A stretch of 64,000 bases of DNA from Paraburkholderia sp. BCC1886. GTDB taxonomy: Bacteria; Pseudomonadota; Gammaproteobacteria; Burkholderiales; Burkholderiaceae. Below, piece after piece: positions 1 to 8,395 of the stretch. The notes beneath the pieces are model-generated. The model worked only from the letters and a program-made list of their open reading frames with translations. It had not been told where the DNA came from and ran no database searches. The first letter of the stretch is position 1; every line of letters starts with the position of its first letter. Position numbers and translations under genes: made by a program. The stretch is taken from the NCBI RefSeq assembly GCF_900996245.1, contig NZ_CAAJGK010000046.1, positions 62,001 to 126,000 on the forward strand, read 5' to 3'.

Positions 1-584
1 TTCTGCTCGACCAGCAGGATCGCGAGTCCTTCGCCTTGCAGGCGACGGATCAGCGTGAACATTTCCTCGACCATCAGGGGCGACAGACCCAGCGACGGTT
101 CGTCGAGAATCAGCAGACGCGGTTCGGCCATCAGCCCGCGGCCGATTGCCAGCATCTGCTGTTCGCCGCCGGACATCGTGCCGGCCGCCTGATCGATCCG
201 CTCGCCCAGGCGCGGAAAGATCTCCAGCATCCGGGCGAGGTTGCGTTCGCGATTCGGCCTGCCGCGCGAGAACGAACCGAGTTCGAGGTTTTCGCGCACG
301 CTCAGATTCGGAAAAATGCGGCGCCCCTCCGGCACCTGAATCAGGCCGGCTTTGACTACGTCGCGATAGTGCCGCCCGGTCAGTTCGTGGCCGTCGAAGC
401 GCACGTCCCCCTGCCAGACCGGATTGATGCCGCACACGGTGTTGTTCAGCGTCGATTTGCCCACGCCGTTGCTGCCGAGCAGCACGACGATTTCGCCTTC
501 GTCGACGCGCAGATCCACGCCGCGCAGCACTTCGGTCCGGCCATAGCCGGTGCGCAGGCCTGTGATGTCCAGCAAGGCGCTCAT
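1..584 (-). CDS. livF: Branched-chain amino acid-type ABC transporter ATPase LivF (3' end cut off)
   Basis: Cytoplasmic ATPase of a hydrophobic amino acid uptake (HAAT) importer; it powers the LivH/LivM permease together with LivG. The visible 194 codons begin MSALLDITGLRTGYG and show a Walker A (GSNGVGKST), the LivF-typical QVPEGRRIFPNLSVRENL stretch, the ABC signature MSGGEQQ and Walker B LLILDEPSLGLSP. The ATG at 584 overlaps the livG stop by 4 bases (ATGA), indicating translational coupling. The family is about 235 residues, so roughly 40 C-terminal residues lie beyond base 1. Substrate cannot be read from the ATPase. Confidence 0.95.
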   Translation of the reverse strand, partial: MSALLDITGLRTGYGRTEVLRGVDLRVDEGEIVVLLGSNGVGKSTLNNTVCGINPVWQGDVRFDGHELTGRHYRDVVKAGLIQVPEGRRIFPNLSVRENLELGSFSRGRPNRERNLARMLEIFPRLGERIDQAAGTMSGGEQQMLAIGRGLMAEPRLLILDEPSLGLSPLMVEEMFTLIRRLQGEGLAILLVEQ

Positions 585-1399
585 GCCCGGCCTCCCTGAT
601 GCACTCCGCCGTGCGGCTTGTGTGCCGTGTCGGGTGCGGCCACCGACGACGGTGCGGATTCGCGTGCGAGCCGCTCGGCCGTGCCGTGGCCCAGATACGC
701 CTCGATCACCGCCGGGTCGGACGTCACCTCGCGCGGCGTGCCGCCCGCGATCAGCCGACCTTGCGCCAGCACCCAGACGTGCTCGGCGAGGCTCATCACC
801 GCGCGCATCACGTGCTCGATCATCAGCACCGTTACGCCGCTTTGCACGAGGCCGCGAATCACCGGAATCATTTCGTCGATCTCGCTGGGGTTCAGTCCGG
901 CGAGCACTTCGTCGAGCAGCAGCAGGCGCGGTTTGGTCGCCAGCGCGCGCGCCAGTTCGAGACGCTTGCGGCCGCCAACGGTGAGGTCCGCGGCGGGCTG
1001 ATCGAGACTGTTCTGCAGGTTCACCCGAACCGCGACTTCCTCGGCGGCGGCCAGCGCCGCGCGCCGATCCGGCTCATGCAGATGTGCGCCGACCGCAATG
1101 TTCTGCCGCACGGTCTGCGCACCGAACGGCTGCACGATCTGGAACGTGCGCGTAAGTCCGAGCCGCGCCGATTCATGTGGCGCCATGCCGGTGATGTCAC
1201 GACCCAGGTAATGCACGCGGCCCGCACCCGGCTTCAGAAAGCCGGACAGCAATGCGAACAGCGTGGTCTTGCCCGCGCCGTTCGGACCGACGAGCGCGGT
1301 GAGCGTGTTCGGCATCACGTCGAGCGTCACGTCCTGCACGGCCTTCAGGCCGCCGAACGTGATGGACAGACCGCGAGCCTGCAATAGCGCGTCAGACAC
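581..1399 (-). CDS. livG: Branched-chain amino acid-type ABC transporter ATPase LivG
   Basis: Second ATPase of the HAAT importer. It has Walker A GPNGAGKTT, a LTVGGRKRLELARAL signature region and Walker B LLLLDEVLAGLNPSE, the LivG form. I chose the GTG at 1399 (reads MSDALLQARGLSITFGG), which overlaps the livM stop by 8 bases; an upstream ATG at 1468 would overlap livM by 77 bases and add a non-conserved leader. This gives 272 aa, with a C-terminal extension of about 20 residues rich in Ala, Pro and His that has no obvious role. It lies between livM and livF in one operon. Confidence 0.93.
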   Translation of the reverse strand: MSDALLQARGLSITFGGLKAVQDVTLDVMPNTLTALVGPNGAGKTTLFALLSGFLKPGAGRVHYLGRDITGMAPHESARLGLTRTFQIVQPFGAQTVRQNIAVGAHLHEPDRRAALAAAEEVAVRVNLQNSLDQPAADLTVGGRKRLELARALATKPRLLLLDEVLAGLNPSEIDEMIPVIRGLVQSGVTVLMIEHVMRAVMSLAEHVWVLAQGRLIAGGTPREVTSDPAVIEAYLGHGTAERLARESAPSSVAAPDTAHKPHGGVHQGGRA

Positions 1400-2420
1400 G
1401 GACTTTCTCCTTGCGCTTGCCGACGCTGGATTGGGTGGAAGGGTTGCCATTAGCGGCGTCCGGGGCAAGCTGCCGGCTGAATACGCGGCGCACGGACAGC
1501 CCCATCCCGCTGATGCCGCGCGGCAGGAACATCACGATGACGACCAGCACCACGCCGTAGATCACCATGCTGATGCCGGGCAACTCGCCGAACAGGTTAC
1601 GGGTCACCTCGCCCAGCGCGTACAACACCGCCGCTCCGAGCACCGGCCCCCACAACGTCCCCACGCCCCCGACGATCACGCCGACGAGCGCCTCGATGGA
1701 AATGGTCGAGCCGAACGCAATGCCGGCATCGATGTACTGGAACATCTGCACATAACAGGCGCCCGCCACGCTCATGAACGCCGCCGACAACACGATCGCC
1801 CCGAGCTTGACGCGCACCGGGTCGACACCGATCGCGCGAGCAGCGCTTTCGTTGTCGCGCACCGCCTGCAGGTATGCCCCGAAGCGCGAATGACGCAGCC
1901 ACGCCGTGACGAACAGCGCGGCCATCACGAAAACCAGCAACAGGTACACGTAGCCGCGCCGCGAGCCGAACTGCAGGTTGGCGGCGCCCGTATGCAGCGG
2001 CACCATCAGACCCACTCCGCCGCCGGTGAACGGCACCGAGACCGCGATGATGCGCGCGACTTCCGCGAATGCCAGGGTCACCAGTGCGAAGTACGAGCCT
2101 TTCAGGCCGCCGCGGAATGTCAGCAGCCCGACCACCAGACCGGCGACGACACCGCCGAGCACGGCGACCGGCAGCGCGAGCCACGGATTCCAGCCCCAGC
2201 TCAACTGCGCGATCGCCTGCACGTAAGCTCCGACGCCGAAGAACAGCGCATGGCCGAACGACAGCTGCCCGCCATAGCCACCGAGAATGTTCCAGGACTG
2301 CGCGAGCAGTACCGCATACAGCGACATCATCAGAAACGTGAGCACGACGCCGGACTGCAGCAGCGCCGCGGCCACAGCGAGGATCACGCCGAAGATCAGG
2401 ATGAAACGGACGTCACGCAT
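1392..2420 (-). CDS. livM: Branched-chain amino acid-type ABC transporter permease LivM
   Basis: Inner-membrane permease of 342 aa with about ten hydrophobic segments and the family's conserved AQSWNILGGYGGQLSFGHA block near residues 40-58. EAA-like loop residues occur around GVDPVRVKLGAIVLSA. The start ATG at 2420 sits 3 bases after the livH stop. It pairs with LivH to form the channel of the HAAT importer. The hydrophilic C-terminus (SVGKRKEKVRV) lies where livG begins. Confidence 0.93.
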   Translation of the reverse strand: MRDVRFILIFGVILAVAAALLQSGVVLTFLMMSLYAVLLAQSWNILGGYGGQLSFGHALFFGVGAYVQAIAQLSWGWNPWLALPVAVLGGVVAGLVVGLLTFRGGLKGSYFALVTLAFAEVARIIAVSVPFTGGGVGLMVPLHTGAANLQFGSRRGYVYLLLVFVMAALFVTAWLRHSRFGAYLQAVRDNESAARAIGVDPVRVKLGAIVLSAAFMSVAGACYVQMFQYIDAGIAFGSTISIEALVGVIVGGVGTLWGPVLGAAVLYALGEVTRNLFGELPGISMVIYGVVLVVIVMFLPRGISGMGLSVRRVFSRQLAPDAANGNPSTQSSVGKRKEKVRV

Positions 2421-2423
2421 CGC

Positions 2424-3296
2424 CTAGACCCTCGCACCGAAAAGACCCTGCGGGCGCAGCAGCAGCACGACGATGAAAATCGCGAAGATGCCCATCTGTC
2501 CCAGCGAGTCGCCGAACCACAGACCACCGAGCGCCTCGACCACGCCGATCAGCAGACCGCCGAGCAGCGCGCCGGCGAAACTGCCCATGCCGCCCAGCAC
2601 GACCACGGTGAACGCCACGAGCACGAAGCCGCCGCCCACCTGCGGATTCACGTAGTAAGTCGGCAACAGGAAGCACGCGGCCGCGCCCACGCAGGCCATG
2701 CCGATGCCAAACGAGATGGCATAGACCTGCTCGACGTCGATGCCCATCAGTTTCGCCCCGTGCTTTTCTCGCGATACCGCGCGGATCGCGCGGCCGAGAT
2801 CCGTGAAGCGCATGACGAAGAACAGCAGCAATGCGACCACCAGCGCGCCGAAGAACGCGATGACTTTGGGCAGCGCGATCATCACCGGGCCGACGTCGAT
2901 GGTCGACAGCGTGTAAGCCGTTTCGATGTTGCGCGTATCGGAGTGAAACCACACCAGCGCGAGGTTCTCGAGCACGATCGACAGGCCGAGCGTGACGAGC
3001 AGGATGTTCTCGTCCTTGCCATGACTTGCCCGGTTGATCACGAAGCGCTGCAGCGCGTAGCCGAACACGAACATGCCGGGCACCACGATCGCCAGCGCGA
3101 GGTACGGGTCGATGCCGAGGCGTTCCTTGAGCAGATAGACCGCGTACAACGCCACCATCAGCGCCGCGCCGTGCGCGAAGTTGATGATGTGCAGCACGCC
3201 GTAGATCAGCGTCAGACCGAGCGCGATGAGCGCATACACCGCGCCCGTCGTGAGTCCGTTCAGCAACGCCGATAGCAGGATGACAGGATCGAACAT
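2424..3296 (-). CDS. livH: Branched-chain amino acid-type ABC transporter permease LivH
   Basis: Inner-membrane permease of 290 aa, the usual LivH length. It opens with LSALLNGLTTGAVYALIALGLTLIYGVLHIINFAHG, the signature N-terminus of the family (ends in the NFAHG motif), and carries the RAVSREKHGAKLMGID cytoplasmic loop. Its start is 8 bases after the stop of the binding-protein gene, so the five transport genes form one transcription unit. Confidence 0.94.
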   Translation of the reverse strand: MFDPVILLSALLNGLTTGAVYALIALGLTLIYGVLHIINFAHGAALMVALYAVYLLKERLGIDPYLALAIVVPGMFVFGYALQRFVINRASHGKDENILLVTLGLSIVLENLALVWFHSDTRNIETAYTLSTIDVGPVMIALPKVIAFFGALVVALLLFFVMRFTDLGRAIRAVSREKHGAKLMGIDVEQVYAISFGIGMACVGAAACFLLPTYYVNPQVGGGFVLVAFTVVVLGGMGSFAGALLGGLLIGVVEALGGLWFGDSLGQMGIFAIFIVVLLLRPQGLFGARV

Positions 3297-3304
3297 GCTG
3301 TGCC

Positions 3305-4510
3305 TCAGCTCTTGAGCGGGAAGACCGGCGCAACCTGGCGGTAGTTCGGCGGGAGCACCACCTGGATATCGCCGCCCACTACCTGCGTGAGCAACGGCTG
3401 CGCGCCGGTGTTCTGGCCGTTGACGAAATGGGTCGGCCCGTAAGGCATCAGGTGATCCTTGAACGTGCTGGCGGAGAGGGCCGCGTTGATCGCCGCGCGA
3501 TCGCCCGACTTCGCGCGCTCCAGCGCATCCGCGAGCAGCGTCATGGCCGTGTAGGTCATGAACACCTCGTACGAAAAGTAAGCGCCCTGGGCCTCGACGC
3601 GCTTGCGCAGCGCCAGCGCTCGCGGGTCCTTGGGATTGAACCAGTGATTGCAGTCGATGATGCCGTCGGCGATATCCGGAAACTCTTTCAGGAACTTGTA
3701 GCTCGATGCCGCGCCGCCCAGCACCGAATAGATCGCTTTAGGACGGATCTTCTGCTGCTTCATCGCACGCAGCAGCAGCGCGTATTCGTTGTAGTAGTTG
3801 GCGGGAATCACGATGTCGGGATTCACCGCGCGCATGCGCAGCACGATGTTGTTGAAGTCACGCGTCGGGTTCGGATGCTTGACGACTTCCTTGATTTCGA
3901 ACCCGTACTTCGGCAACTCGGCGCTCAGCAGATTCGCCGTGCCGGTTCCGAACAGCGACTCTTCGTGCACGATCATCACGGTTTTCGCGGGCTTTCCCGC
4001 CGCCGTGTTCAGCGCGTTGAGATTCTCGACCGCGCGCGAGCTGCACATCTTGTAGCCGGGTCCGAAGCGGAATGTATTGGTCAGGCCGCGCTCGACGATC
4101 TGGTCGGCCACGCCGACGTCGACCACGTGCGGCAGGCCGTACTTCGCGGCGGTCTGCGTGGTGGCCAGACAGATGGCCGACGCGAACGCGCCCACGATGG
4201 CCGAGACGCCCGCCTCGTTCATTCTCTCGACCTCGGCCGAGCCCGCCTCGGGGCGCGACTGCGCGTCGCCCAGCACCGCCTCGATCAGCGCGCCGCCCTG
4301 CGAGTGGATGCCGCCCGCCTTGTTGATGTCTTCGATGGCCAGCAACGCACCCAGGCGGCACTGCTGGCCCGAATAGGCCAACGCGCCCGTCACCGGATGC
4401 AGCACGCCGACCTTGATCGTTTTGGCGCCGGCGGCACGCGCGACCCAGGGGGCTGCAACCAGCGCGGCCGCGGCAGAAGACTGACGCAGGAATGTGCGAC
4501 GCGAACTCAT
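3305..4510 (-). CDS. HAAT-type ABC transporter periplasmic substrate-binding protein
   Basis: Periplasmic ligand-binding component (peripla_BP_6 fold, 401 aa). The ATG at 4510 has GGAG upstream and gives MSSRRTFLRQ followed by a hydrophobic stretch ending ARA-AGA, a Tat-like signal peptide. The mature part starts KTIKVGVLHPVTGALAYSG, typical of urea/amide/branched-chain amino acid binding proteins. A longer reading frame extends upstream to 4732 but would overlap the GntR gene and bury the signal peptide. Conserved core plus a linked GntR regulator and porin suggests one dedicated uptake route; the ligand is not identifiable. Confidence 0.92.
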   Translation of the reverse strand: MSSRRTFLRQSSAAAALVAAPWVARAAGAKTIKVGVLHPVTGALAYSGQQCRLGALLAIEDINKAGGIHSQGGALIEAVLGDAQSRPEAGSAEVERMNEAGVSAIVGAFASAICLATTQTAAKYGLPHVVDVGVADQIVERGLTNTFRFGPGYKMCSSRAVENLNALNTAAGKPAKTVMIVHEESLFGTGTANLLSAELPKYGFEIKEVVKHPNPTRDFNNIVLRMRAVNPDIVIPANYYNEYALLLRAMKQQKIRPKAIYSVLGGAASSYKFLKEFPDIADGIIDCNHWFNPKDPRALALRKRVEAQGAYFSYEVFMTYTAMTLLADALERAKSGDRAAINAALSASTFKDHLMPYGPTHFVNGQNTGAQPLLTQVVGGDIQVVLPPNYRQVAPVFPLKS

Positions 4511-4541
4511 GGAAACTCCGTTGGATGCTTGGTTGGATGTT

Positions 4542-5348
4542 TTAGTTGAATGTGGCGGACAGTTCTTCGCTGACCCAGACCTTGGCGTCGATGTCGCCGA
4601 CACGGGAAAGCTGCAGTTGATACTGATACCGGTCGGGCCGGTAAAGGCCTTGCAACAGTTGCACGGGACGCTCGTCGGTATCGCGCACGAGTCGCGTGAC
4701 CGCGAGCAGTGCAGAACCGACGGCCACGTCAAGGTGACGCGCCACCTGGGCGTCCGCGAGACGGGCGGTGATGGTTTGCGTGGCGCCGCCGAGCTGCACG
4801 CCGGCTTCCTCGAGCAGCATCAGCAAGGGCTTGCGCTTGAGGTCCTTGCGGTTGATTTCGGCGACCGCCTGGGGCACGTGCGTCGTGATGAAAGAGACCG
4901 GTCCCGTCGACGTACTACGCACGCGCATGCTCTTGTAGACCGGGTCGCCAATCGACACGTCGAGCGCTTCGGCGATCGCGTCCGAGGCGAGCACGATGCT
5001 GCTGTCGATCACCTCCACGCTGGTGCGCAAACCCATGTTGACGATGTTCTCGAGCAGGCCGGTGAGATGCGCTTTCTGCCGCGATACCGGCGCGCCTTTG
5101 GCCTCGCCCTGCTTCTTGCTGGCCTCCGCGCGCAACGGCCAGGTGCCGACTCCGGGACGGCGCGTGACGAGCCGGTCGGCGACCAGCATTTCCATCGCCT
5201 TGCGAATCGTGATGCGCGCCACCGCGAACTGCTCGGCAAGCAGATGTTCGCCGGGCACGCCCTCGTCGTCGAAACGTCCTTCCTGAAGCTGCTCGCGCAA
5301 CACGAGGTAGATCTGGTGATACTTCGGTAGGGGGAGCGTCGTTTCCAT
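4542..5348 (-). CDS. GntR family transcriptional regulator (HutC/UTRA type)
   Basis: DNA-binding regulator of about 268 aa. Residues 10-75 hold the winged helix-turn-helix (PKYHQIYLVLREQLQEGRF, then GEHLLAEQFAVARITIRKAMEML, LVTRRPGVGTW). The remainder is a UTRA effector-binding domain ending in a QYQLQLSR-like strand. I chose ATG 5348 with AGAG eight bases upstream; GTG 5357 is an alternative. The gene lies between the porin and the binding-protein gene in the same direction, so it likely controls this uptake set. A tandem inverted-repeat operator candidate overlaps its own promoter, which suggests autoregulation. Confidence 0.92.
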   Translation of the reverse strand: METTLPLPKYHQIYLVLREQLQEGRFDDEGVPGEHLLAEQFAVARITIRKAMEMLVADRLVTRRPGVGTWPLRAEASKKQGEAKGAPVSRQKAHLTGLLENIVNMGLRTSVEVIDSSIVLASDAIAEALDVSIGDPVYKSMRVRSTSTGPVSFITTHVPQAVAEINRKDLKRKPLLMLLEEAGVQLGGATQTITARLADAQVARHLDVAVGSALLAVTRLVRDTDERPVQLLQGLYRPDRYQYQLQLSRVGDIDAKVWVSEELSATFN

Positions 5349-5355
5349 GACATTC

Positions 5356-5424
5356 ACTCTAAAAGTGTCTTAATGTTCGGTCAATAGAACAAATAAGCCT
5401 GCAAATTGTTCTATATGGAAAACA
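5356..5424 (-). promoter_or_regulatory. Promoter with two operator candidates ahead of the GntR gene
   Basis: On the minus strand a -35 TTGACC (5379-5384), 17-base spacer and -10 TAGAGT (5356-5361) fit a sigma-70 promoter. The -35 sits inside inverted repeat TGTTC-N8-GAACA (5374-5391). A second copy, TGTTC-N8-AAACA, is at 5407-5424, starting 33 bases on, and a half site TGTTC is at 5431-5435. The same arrangement recurs upstream of the porin. The start of transcription would fall almost on the ATG at 5348, so a leaderless mRNA or another promoter is possible. Confidence 0.55.
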
Positions 5425-5498
5425 CCTAAATGTTCTACCGTGCTTGCCATGAAACGGACACGCCGCTCACCCCTTTCCCAACCCGACCGACGATGGCT

Positions 5499-6656
5499 TC
5501 AGAAGCGGTGCCGCAGGCCTACGTAATAGCTCGTCTGACTGCTCGCGCCATTGAGCCGTGCGCTCGAGCCGCCCGTCCAGTTCGTCGTAGTCGTGCCGAA
5601 CAGACCCGACCAGTCGCCATTCACGCGCTCGTAGGCCGCCGCGAAGTACACGTCGGTGCGCTTGGAGAGCGAGTAATCGGCGACCGCGTAACCGGTCTTG
5701 CGCGCGCCGCTGAAGTTGCTGGCCGAGGTCAGGTCGTACATGAACACGCCCAGCAGCATGAAGGCGGGCGTGAAGTTGTAGCTCGCACCCAGCGTCGCGA
5801 ACTGGTCGCGGCGCGCGGCGCTGAACACCGAGCCCATCGCGGCCACCGTAGTCGGCGTCGCGGCGGTGCTCATGTTGGTAATCGAGCCGTAGTCGGTACC
5901 GCCGTTCGATACATCGAAGCCGGCATCGCGCTGGCTTTGCAGATAGTCGCCATATAGACGCACCGTGCCGAGATCGTACTTCGCACCGACCGACCAGGTC
6001 TTGGCGGTACGGCTTTGCGAGTCGCGGGTCTGCTGGAATTCGCTCGTCGCCACGACGCCGTGGTCTTCATAAGAGAGACCGCCCGCGAACGACGTGCGCG
6101 CGTTCCACGAGCCGGCCACACCGCCCGGCGAGAAATGCAGGTTGACGCCGAACGCGCCGAACTTTTTCGTGTACGCGATCGTATTGTCGTCGCGCTGGCC
6201 AGTCAGGAACACGAGCCAGGAGTTGGTCGGCGGCGCACCGATGAAGATCGGATCGACCATCGAAATGGCGACCACCGCGCCGTTGTATTGACGGCCGAAG
6301 TCGAACTCGCCCCAGTGGCCCGAGAGTCCGACGAAGGCCTGGCGGCCGAACAGCTGACCTTGCTGGTCGAAGCGGCCGCTATTCGACTGGAAGCCGTTTT
6401 CGAGCACGAAGCGCGCCTTCATGCCGCCGCCCAGATCTTCGGTACCGAGAAAGCCCACCCGGCTCGCAGAGAGGAACCCCTCACCGGCCTGGTTCAACGA
6501 CAGCACGTGTCCGCCGCCGGGGCTCGCATGGTTCTGCGAGACGATCGCCGCTTCGATCACCCCGTATAACGTAACGCTCGATTGCGCATTAGCTTGAGAA
6601 GCCATGCATGTCGCGAACAGCCCACCGCACAGACCGCCGATTAGCTTGTGTTTCAT
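5499..6656 (-). CDS. Gram-negative outer-membrane porin (OmpC-like, Porin_4 family)
   Basis: Trimeric 16-strand beta-barrel porin, 385 aa. It has a signal peptide (MKHKLIGGLCGGLFATCMASQANA) and mature start QSSVTLYGVIEAAI. Typical Burkholderiales signatures follow: GFLGTEDLGGGMKARFVLENGF, LFGRQAFVGLSG, FDFGRQYNG. The C-terminal strand ends YYVGLRHRF with the terminal Phe needed for barrel assembly. It is transcribed toward the GntR and ABC importer genes and shares their operator module about 200 bases upstream of the ATG, so it probably supplies the outer-membrane step for the same solute. Confidence 0.95.
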   Translation of the reverse strand: MKHKLIGGLCGGLFATCMASQANAQSSVTLYGVIEAAIVSQNHASPGGGHVLSLNQAGEGFLSASRVGFLGTEDLGGGMKARFVLENGFQSNSGRFDQQGQLFGRQAFVGLSGHWGEFDFGRQYNGAVVAISMVDPIFIGAPPTNSWLVFLTGQRDDNTIAYTKKFGAFGVNLHFSPGGVAGSWNARTSFAGGLSYEDHGVVATSEFQQTRDSQSRTAKTWSVGAKYDLGTVRLYGDYLQSQRDAGFDVSNGGTDYGSITNMSTAATPTTVAAMGSVFSAARRDQFATLGASYNFTPAFMLLGVFMYDLTSASNFSGARKTGYAVADYSLSKRTDVYFAAAYERVNGDWSGLFGTTTTNWTGGSSARLNGASSQTSYYVGLRHRF

Positions 6657-6859
6657 AGGTCTAGATTGCCTTTTTGGTTGACGAAAATCGAAGTGACGAA
6701 AAACCGGGGTGCACGTGTCCCACCCGGGGCCTGACGGACTCGGGAGAGTGTTTGCAACAGTTGCTGTCTAGTGGCCGGGCGCTATGACGGAACTACTCGC
6801 GCCAAACGGGACGATGCTCGGGACACATGTCGGGAAGACGCTTTGTTTTCATGGCGCCG

Positions 6860-6929
6860 ACGATAAAAGCGCCAGAATGTATCGTCAATGGAACAAACGA
6901 ATTAATAGATGTTCTATCGGGAAAGAACG
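6860..6929 (-). promoter_or_regulatory. Promoter with paired operator candidates ahead of the porin
   Basis: Minus-strand -35 TTGACG (6883-6888), 17-base spacer and -10 TATCGT (6860-6865). The -35 is embedded in TGTAT-N8-GAACA (6878-6895); a second site with TGTTCTAT starts at 6910 and has GAAC at 6925. An 18/23-base match to the module ahead of the GntR gene, and nearly the same spacing between the two sites (32 versus 33 bases), support a shared regulator. It would give a 5' leader of about 195 bases. The rest of the 6657-7064 gap shows no gene I can support. Confidence 0.5.
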
Positions 6930-7064
6930 GATAAGGCTGCGATTTGAAGGCGGGCTTGGTGGAGCGAAGTGGTCGGGCGTGGACGTCAGGGCGCAATGCA
7001 GAAAAATCATGTGGTCTCCAGGCACTCGTGTTGCGCTGAAACGTAAACACTCAAGGAGAAAACC

Positions 7065-7436
7065 ATGAACCCCGAACCCTCAGATCCGGTCGAGCGCGCC
7101 GACCAACGTCGCCAGGCAGTCGGTAACGGCGACGTTACCGAGAAAGCGGACGGTACGATCGAACAGCGCCCGCACGGGAACATGGACGAGACGCTTGTAC
7201 CAAAAGGGAAGGACCACCCTGAACAGGGTCCCTACGTTCCGGAACACGACGGCGTGGATCCGGACAAGACCGCGCACGTGGTCGAGGAAGTTACGGTTGG
7301 CAAGGTGGCGTCGGAACGCACGGAGACGATCAACGAGACACTTAAGGGAACGAAGGTCGAGGTTGAACGGGTCGAAGGTTCATCGCCTGGCGTTCTTGCA
7401 AGCGACGCGGCAGGTGCACCGGTTATTCGTCCGTAG
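7065..7436 (+). CDS. Small hydrophilic protein with a DUF2382-like tail
   Basis: A 123-aa, acidic, Glu/Asp/Pro-rich protein without signal peptide or membrane segment. The ATG has a strong AAGGAGA site upstream. Residues 70-105 (EEVTVGKVASERTETINETLKGTKVEVERV) resemble the repeating beta unit of DUF2382 (YsnF/AvaK) proteins, which are often stress-associated; this is a weak family call. It stands alone between the porin promoter and the MarR block. Confidence 0.75.
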   Translation: MNPEPSDPVERADQRRQAVGNGDVTEKADGTIEQRPHGNMDETLVPKGKDHPEQGPYVPEHDGVDPDKTAHVVEEVTVGKVASERTETINETLKGTKVEVERVEGSSPGVLASDAAGAPVIRP

Positions 7437-7573
7437 TCTGGTTATTTAAGGTTCCCGTCCGTGCCTCGGCGTTCGAGCATGGATGGGCGTCGAGCCGATG
7501 TCGACTTCGACCACGACCGGAATAGATGTCGGACGCTTTGTAATATCGTCGTTCGCGTCAAGACTTTGCTTGT

Positions 7574-7858
7574 TCAACGCGAACACACCGCGACGGCTTG
7601 CACAAAAGCGTCCTGTTCAACGGGACTTTGGAAAAACGCTTCAAGATTTATGTGCTCATCGTTCGCGATCTGCTCCAGACAGAGGCTGTTATTCGCGCGG
7701 ATGCTTGCCGGCGCCAGCACGACCGCCAGGAGCAACGCTCCAATTGCCACTACCGTAATGACGATGCCGAGTGTCCATCGCGCCGCATCCCCCGACTTCC
7801 ACGATGCTCGATGCAAACTTTCCGCGGAAGGCGCATGCCGTGCCGATACGTCTCTCAT
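7574..7858 (-). CDS. Small single-pass membrane protein, MarR-linked
   Basis: A 94-aa protein with an N-terminal polar stretch, one membrane segment (about residues 28-52, WTLGIVITVVAIGALLLAVVLA) and a C-terminal domain with two Cys. GGAG lies eight bases before the ATG. No family recognised. The MarR-type operator candidate at 7873-7890 sits directly upstream, and an equivalent site precedes the MarR gene, so the two are probably controlled together. Gene reality rests on the ribosome site and operator rather than homology. Confidence 0.65.
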   Translation of the reverse strand: MRDVSARHAPSAESLHRASWKSGDAARWTLGIVITVVAIGALLLAVVLAPASIRANNSLCLEQIANDEHINLEAFFQSPVEQDAFVQAVAVCSR

Positions 7859-7872
7859 TTAATATTCTCCGT

Positions 7873-7890
7873 TAGTTAGCATGGCAACTA
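7873..7890. promoter_or_regulatory. MarR operator candidate, copy 1
   Basis: An 18-base imperfect palindrome (outer arms TAGTT/AACTA around a CATG centre) lying 15-32 bases upstream of the small membrane-protein ATG. It matches the site at 8350-8367 at 16 of 18 positions. Confidence 0.55.
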
Positions 7891-7912
7891 TTTGAATTGA
7901 AAAAATCAGGCA

Positions 7913-8329
7913 TCAGGAAAGCGCTTTTCTTACGCCGTGCATGCTGGAGACCGCCGATTCGAACAACGCAGGCCCAACCTTCGTACGCAGTGACTTCGCA
8001 ATCTCCGCGCTAGCCTCTTTGATAGGCCGGTCGAGCGCCTTTCCTGAGCGGGTTGGGTAGACCCCCCACTCCCTGCCATCCGACTCTGCCTGACGACGCT
8101 CGACCAGTTGCTTTTCCGAAAGACTGTCGAGGAGTCGGGTGGCTGTGGGACGAGCAATGCCTAACGTGTCCGCAACCTGACTGCTCAGGCAGCCGGGAGT
8201 GGCAAGCACGACACGCAACACGAACCCCTGCGCCGGTGTCAGCCCGAATGGCGCATAAACGGCAGCCCATTCACGCTCGACGAGGCGCGCCAGTGCCGAT
8301 GAATTGAAGTAGAGACAATGATCAAACAT
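7913..8329 (-). CDS. MarR family transcriptional regulator
   Basis: Winged-helix repressor of about 138 aa. It reads FGLTPAQGFVLRVVLATPGCLSSQVADTLGIARPTATRLLDSLSEKQLVERRQAESDGREWGVYPT, which is the MarR helix-turn-helix followed by the D-x-R wing. I chose ATG 8329 over the TTG at 8359 because it puts the operator candidate (8350-8367) at the same distance from the start as in the downstream gene; the TTG start would lie inside the operator. It probably represses itself and the 94-aa membrane protein. Confidence 0.9.
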   Translation of the reverse strand: MFDHCLYFNSSALARLVEREWAAVYAPFGLTPAQGFVLRVVLATPGCLSSQVADTLGIARPTATRLLDSLSEKQLVERRQAESDGREWGVYPTRSGKALDRPIKEASAEIAKSLRTKVGPALFESAVSSMHGVRKALS

Positions 8330-8349
8330 GGGGCCATTAAATACCAATA

Positions 8350-8367
8350 TGGTTAGCAAGGCAACTA
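8350..8367. promoter_or_regulatory. MarR operator candidate, copy 2
   Basis: Second copy of the 18-base TAGTT-type site, 21-38 bases upstream of the chosen MarR ATG. Same orientation and near-identical spacing as copy 1 at 7873-7890. Confidence 0.55.
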
Positions 8368-8395
8368 AAATCTCACGTGCGCGACCGCGCTGATA

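Noticed and set aside
1263..3275. 670-codon open frame on the plus strand across livM and livH
   Set aside because: Low-complexity His/Arg/Gln/Asp-rich translation, antisense to well-supported permease genes; a GC-rich shadow frame.
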